From SVEL01 sp045126215 (GTDB lineage Bacteria; Bacillota; Clostridia; Lachnospirales; Lachnospiraceae): a stretch of 15,601 nucleotides of DNA. The DNA is taken from assembly GCA_045126215.1 (NCBI GenBank), contig JBGVOD010000007.1, positions 1 to 15,601 of the forward strand, written 5' to 3'. Below are positions 14,407 through 15,601 of the stretch, piece after piece; the stretch's first letter is position 1; each line of letters starts with the position of its first letter. The notes under the pieces were generated by a model. That model saw only the letters and a program-made list of their open reading frames with translations, made no database searches and was not told the origin of the DNA. The position numbers and the translations under genes were made by a program.

Positions 14407-14421
14407 TATCACAAAGTGATA
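14407..14421. promoter_or_regulatory. Dyad at the rpsF operon start site
   Basis: TATCAC-AAA-GTGATA, a 6-bp dyad spanning the region from the proposed -10 to about +8 of the rpsF transcript, 60 nt upstream of the ATG. A hairpin CGTAG/CTATG follows in the leader (about 14378-14394). I could not find the CCG-bulge motif described for S6:S18 leaders. Confidence 0.3.
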
Positions 14422-14449
14422 CTTTAACATAAAAACAGATGGATTGCAA
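14421..14449 (-). promoter_or_regulatory. Possible rpsF operon promoter
   Basis: On the minus strand TTGCAA (14449-14444), 17 nt, TAAAGT (14426-14421). The -35 box lies in the loop of the upstream terminator hairpin. The -10 is weak, and TATATT at 14408-14403 is an alternative. Confidence 0.35.
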
Positions 14450-14476
14450 GTACTTTTTTACTTTCCATCTGTTTTT
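14431..14476 (-). terminator. Terminator hairpin after cheX and the DUF951 gene
   Basis: AAAAACAGATGG (14431-14442) pairs with CCATCTGTTTTT (14465-14476) over 12 bp. An inner AAGTA/TACTT stem lies in the loop, and T5 falls on either strand because the stem ends are A5/T5. It is 48 nt past the DUF951 stop. T-rich DNA (14470-14545, plus strand) adjoins it. Confidence 0.6.
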
Positions 14477-14523
14477 ATTTGTTTTTTCTGCTTTTACTTG
14501 TTTTTTATTTGTTCTTTATCCCT

Positions 14524-14706
14524 TTATTTCTTTCTTATTGATTTTTGGTTTTTTTCTACTAGTGCTCTACTAATCATTATCTGATGATCACAGCCAAGAC
14601 ATCTTAATCTGAAGTCCGCCCCAACACGTAGAATTTCCCACTCTTTTGATCCACACGGATGTTGTTTTTTTAATTTGATTATATCTCCAATTTCATAATC
14701 AGACAT
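14524..14706 (-). CDS. DUF951 family small protein
   Basis: 60 residues: MSDYEIGDIIKLKKQHPCGSKEWEILRVGADFRLRCLGC followed by DHQIMISRALVEK and a basic end. The pattern KKxHPCGxxxWxxxRxGxDxxxxCxxC is that of DUF951, widespread in Firmicutes. The three Cys suggest a small zinc or nucleic-acid-binding fold, but no function is established. ATG 14706 has AAGGA 9 nt upstream; the longer frame to 14730 would overlap cheX. Its ribosome site lies in the last codons of cheX and the gap is only 5 bp, so the two are coupled. Confidence 0.88.
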   Translation of the reverse strand: MSDYEIGDIIKLKKQHPCGSKEWEILRVGADFRLRCLGCDHQIMISRALVEKNQKSIRKK

Positions 14707-14711
14707 AAACT

Positions 14712-15185
14712 TTATTCCTTTGCAACACAAATATACAATGAAATCTTCTCTTCTCCATTATCACACATTGGTACTTTTAAAGCCTGAATATCAATCTGGA
14801 GTTTCAAATTCTTTCCATGTAGCGAAATTGGAGGTGTAATATCCATAAGTATCCCTTGTGTTGAAAACAAAGTGGCAGTATTTCCCATAATCATATTGCT
14901 TAACTCACCAAGTGCTGAACATGCCATCTCATCGAGTTCTGCTACAGGCATACCCATCATCATCTTGCTTGCCATATTCTTAGCATTCTCCTCTGACATA
15001 ACAAGCAATACCTGACCTTTCATAACACCAGTCACACCTACTTGAAGAATAAATGTTTCATCAGGAAAATCTAATGTGGCAACAGATGGCTTTCCAATTG
15101 AAAGCTTCGTCTGTGTAGTCATCTCTATTACGCTAATCGCTGATTGTAGAAAAGGATTAATATTCTTTACATCTAAAGCCTGCAT
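14712..15185 (-). CDS. cheX: Chemotaxis phosphatase CheX (CheC/CheX family)
   Basis: CheX dephosphorylates CheY-P and so resets the flagellar motor signal. The protein is 157 residues, the usual length, with one active-site helix: SALGELSNMIMGNTAT (90-105), where E94 and N97 are the family's catalytic pair. A single such motif fits CheX rather than the doubled motif of CheC. The flanking strands (VGVTGVMKGQVLLVMSEENA) fit the fold. ATG 15185 has AAAGGA 8 nt upstream. It heads a two-gene unit with the DUF951 gene, away from any other chemotaxis gene in the window. Some family members serve other response regulators, so a motility role is inferred. Confidence 0.85.
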   Translation of the reverse strand: MQALDVKNINPFLQSAISVIEMTTQTKLSIGKPSVATLDFPDETFILQVGVTGVMKGQVLLVMSEENAKNMASKMMMGMPVAELDEMACSALGELSNMIMGNTATLFSTQGILMDITPPISLHGKNLKLQIDIQALKVPMCDNGEEKISLYICVAKE

Positions 15186-15261
15186 TTGTCTTATCCTTTC
15201 TTAAATATTTTCACAATATAGATATATCCGTCAAATATTATCTATCTAAACACTGTAATTT

Positions 15262-15290
15262 ATTATAACATACAAATAAAAAATAGTAAA
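15262..15290 (-). promoter_or_regulatory. Sigma-A promoter of cheX and the DUF951 gene
   Basis: On the minus strand TTTACT (15290-15285), a 17-nt spacer and TATAAT (15267-15262), with an additional TG extended -10 (TGTTATAAT). The leader is about 70 nt. The box is of housekeeping type, not of the flagellar sigma-28 type. Confidence 0.7.
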
Positions 15291-15293
15291 CTC

Positions 15294-15325
15294 AAAAAAG
15301 AAAAACCTACACAAAATGTAGGTTT
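15294..15325 (-). terminator. Terminator after tRNA-Cys
   Basis: AAACCTAC (15303-15310) pairs with GTAGGTTT (15318-15325), 8 bp with a 7-nt loop. TTTTTC and TTTTTT follow on the minus strand, starting 6 nt after the tRNA 3' end. Confidence 0.85.
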
Positions 15326-15330
15326 CAAAG

Positions 15331-15401
15331 AGGCGCGAGCCGGATTTGAACCGGCGATAACGGTGTTGCAGACCGGGGCCTTACCACTTGGCGATCGCGC
15401 C
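15331..15401 (-). tRNA. tRNA-Cys (GCA)
   Basis: 71 nt. Acceptor GGCGCGA pairs with TCGCGCC, discriminator T. The D-arm is GCC-AAGTGGTAA-GGC, the anticodon loop CTGCAAC gives GCA, and the T-arm is GCCGG-TTCAAAT-CCGGC. CCA is not encoded. The first pair of the anticodon stem is a mismatch, which is common in bacterial tRNA-Cys. Confidence 0.96.
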
Positions 15402-15410
15402 ATATACTGT

Positions 15411-15433
15411 ATTATATCATATTATATGATATA
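15411..15433 (-). promoter_or_regulatory. Extended -10 promoter and 21-bp palindrome before tRNA-Cys
   Basis: TGATATAAT (15419-15411, minus) lies 9 nt before the mature tRNA 5' end. TATATCATAT-T-ATATGATATA (15413-15433) is a perfect palindrome overlapping the -10 box. No clear -35 is seen. Confidence 0.4.
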
Positions 15434-15452
15434 TATCTATAAAATATTATAA

Positions 15453-15472
15453 TTAGATGTAAAAACATCTAA
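15453..15472 (-). terminator. Hairpin directly after tRNA-Glu
   Basis: TTAGATGT-aaaa-ACATCTAA, a perfect 8-bp stem one base past the tRNA-Glu 3' end. The following minus-strand sequence is AT-rich but not a clean T run, so it may be a weak terminator or a 3' processing boundary. Confidence 0.4.
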
Positions 15473-15473
15473 A

Positions 15474-15545
15474 TGACTCCGACGGGAATCGAACCCGTGT
15501 TACCGCCGTGAAAGGGCGATGTCTTAACCGCTTGACCACGGAGCC
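15474..15545 (-). tRNA. tRNA-Glu (TTC)
   Basis: 72 nt. Acceptor GGCTCCG pairs with CGGAGTC (one G-U), discriminator A. The D-arm is GTC-AAGCGGTTAA-GAC, the anticodon stem TCGCC/GGCGG with loop CTTTCAC gives TTC, and the T-arm is ACGGG-TTCGATT-CCCGT. CCA is not encoded. Confidence 0.97.
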
Positions 15546-15557
15546 TTATTCAAAATT

Positions 15558-15581
15558 AGGTGGGCTTTCTTAAGTCCACCT
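15558..15581 (-). terminator. Hairpin upstream of tRNA-Glu, probable end of a preceding unit
   Basis: AGGTGGGCTT-tctt-AAGTCCACCT pairs over 10 bp with one mismatch and is followed by AATTTTG on the minus strand. A TAA at 15583-15581 directly before it may be the stop codon of a gene lying past the right edge, but only seven codons are visible, too few to call. Confidence 0.4.
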
Positions 15582-15601
15582 TAACTCCCCGAGTAGGACT
15601 C

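Noticed and set aside
15581..15601. Possible last seven codons (ESYSGS and stop) of a minus-strand gene beyond the right edge
   Set aside because: A stop followed by a hairpin is suggestive, but seven codons cannot establish a gene.

Overview
The window is AT-rich (roughly 30% G+C by eye) and reads as chromosome from a low-GC Clostridia bacterium, most likely a Lachnospiraceae such as the Roseburia/Butyrivibrio/Lachnospira group. The clues are strong AGGAGG-type ribosome sites, sigma-A promoters with TATAAT boxes, an 8-Cys clostridial ferredoxin, tRNA genes without an encoded CCA, and the gene orders gdpP-rplI-dnaB and rpsF-ssb-rpsR. The presence of cheX suggests a motile relative. The family assignment is an inference from protein style and gene order; no rRNA is present to confirm it.

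Layout, left to right: the start of a class A penicillin-binding protein runs off the left edge (minus strand). It is divergent from a MerR-type DNA-binding protein (plus). A 24-bp inverted-repeat element and a terminator occupy the gap before a 56-residue ferredoxin (1614-1784, minus). Then come dnaB, rplI and gdpP (transcribed gdpP to rplI to dnaB) and a GH18-family lipoprotein with its own extended -10 promoter. An interval of nearly 900 bp without protein genes follows (about 7640-8500). It holds a consensus minus-strand promoter and a series of inverted repeats that I interpret as a candidate long structured RNA of about 590 nt. The ClpC adaptor gene mecA (plus) lies beyond it and ends in a two-way terminator.

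From 13078 leftward to 9352 (minus) lies a small exopolysaccharide operon: a lipid-linked sugar-phosphate transferase, an Alg14-like/Alg13-like (PssD/PssE) glycosyltransferase pair, a family 2 glycosyltransferase, and a DUF1858 redox protein at the tail. Its promoter is a perfect TTGACA-17-TATAAT whose spacer contains nine A/T pairs in a row, so slippage could switch it. No flippase, polymerase or chain-length regulator is present.

The right end is housekeeping, all on the minus strand: tRNA-Glu, tRNA-Cys, cheX with a DUF951 gene, then the rpsF-ssb-rpsR operon.

Functional themes are envelope and cell-wall work (PBP, GH18 lipoprotein, EPS, c-di-AMP turnover by GdpP) interleaved with replication and translation (dnaB, ssb, L9, S6, S18, tRNAs). 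The least explained part is the 7640-8500 interval.
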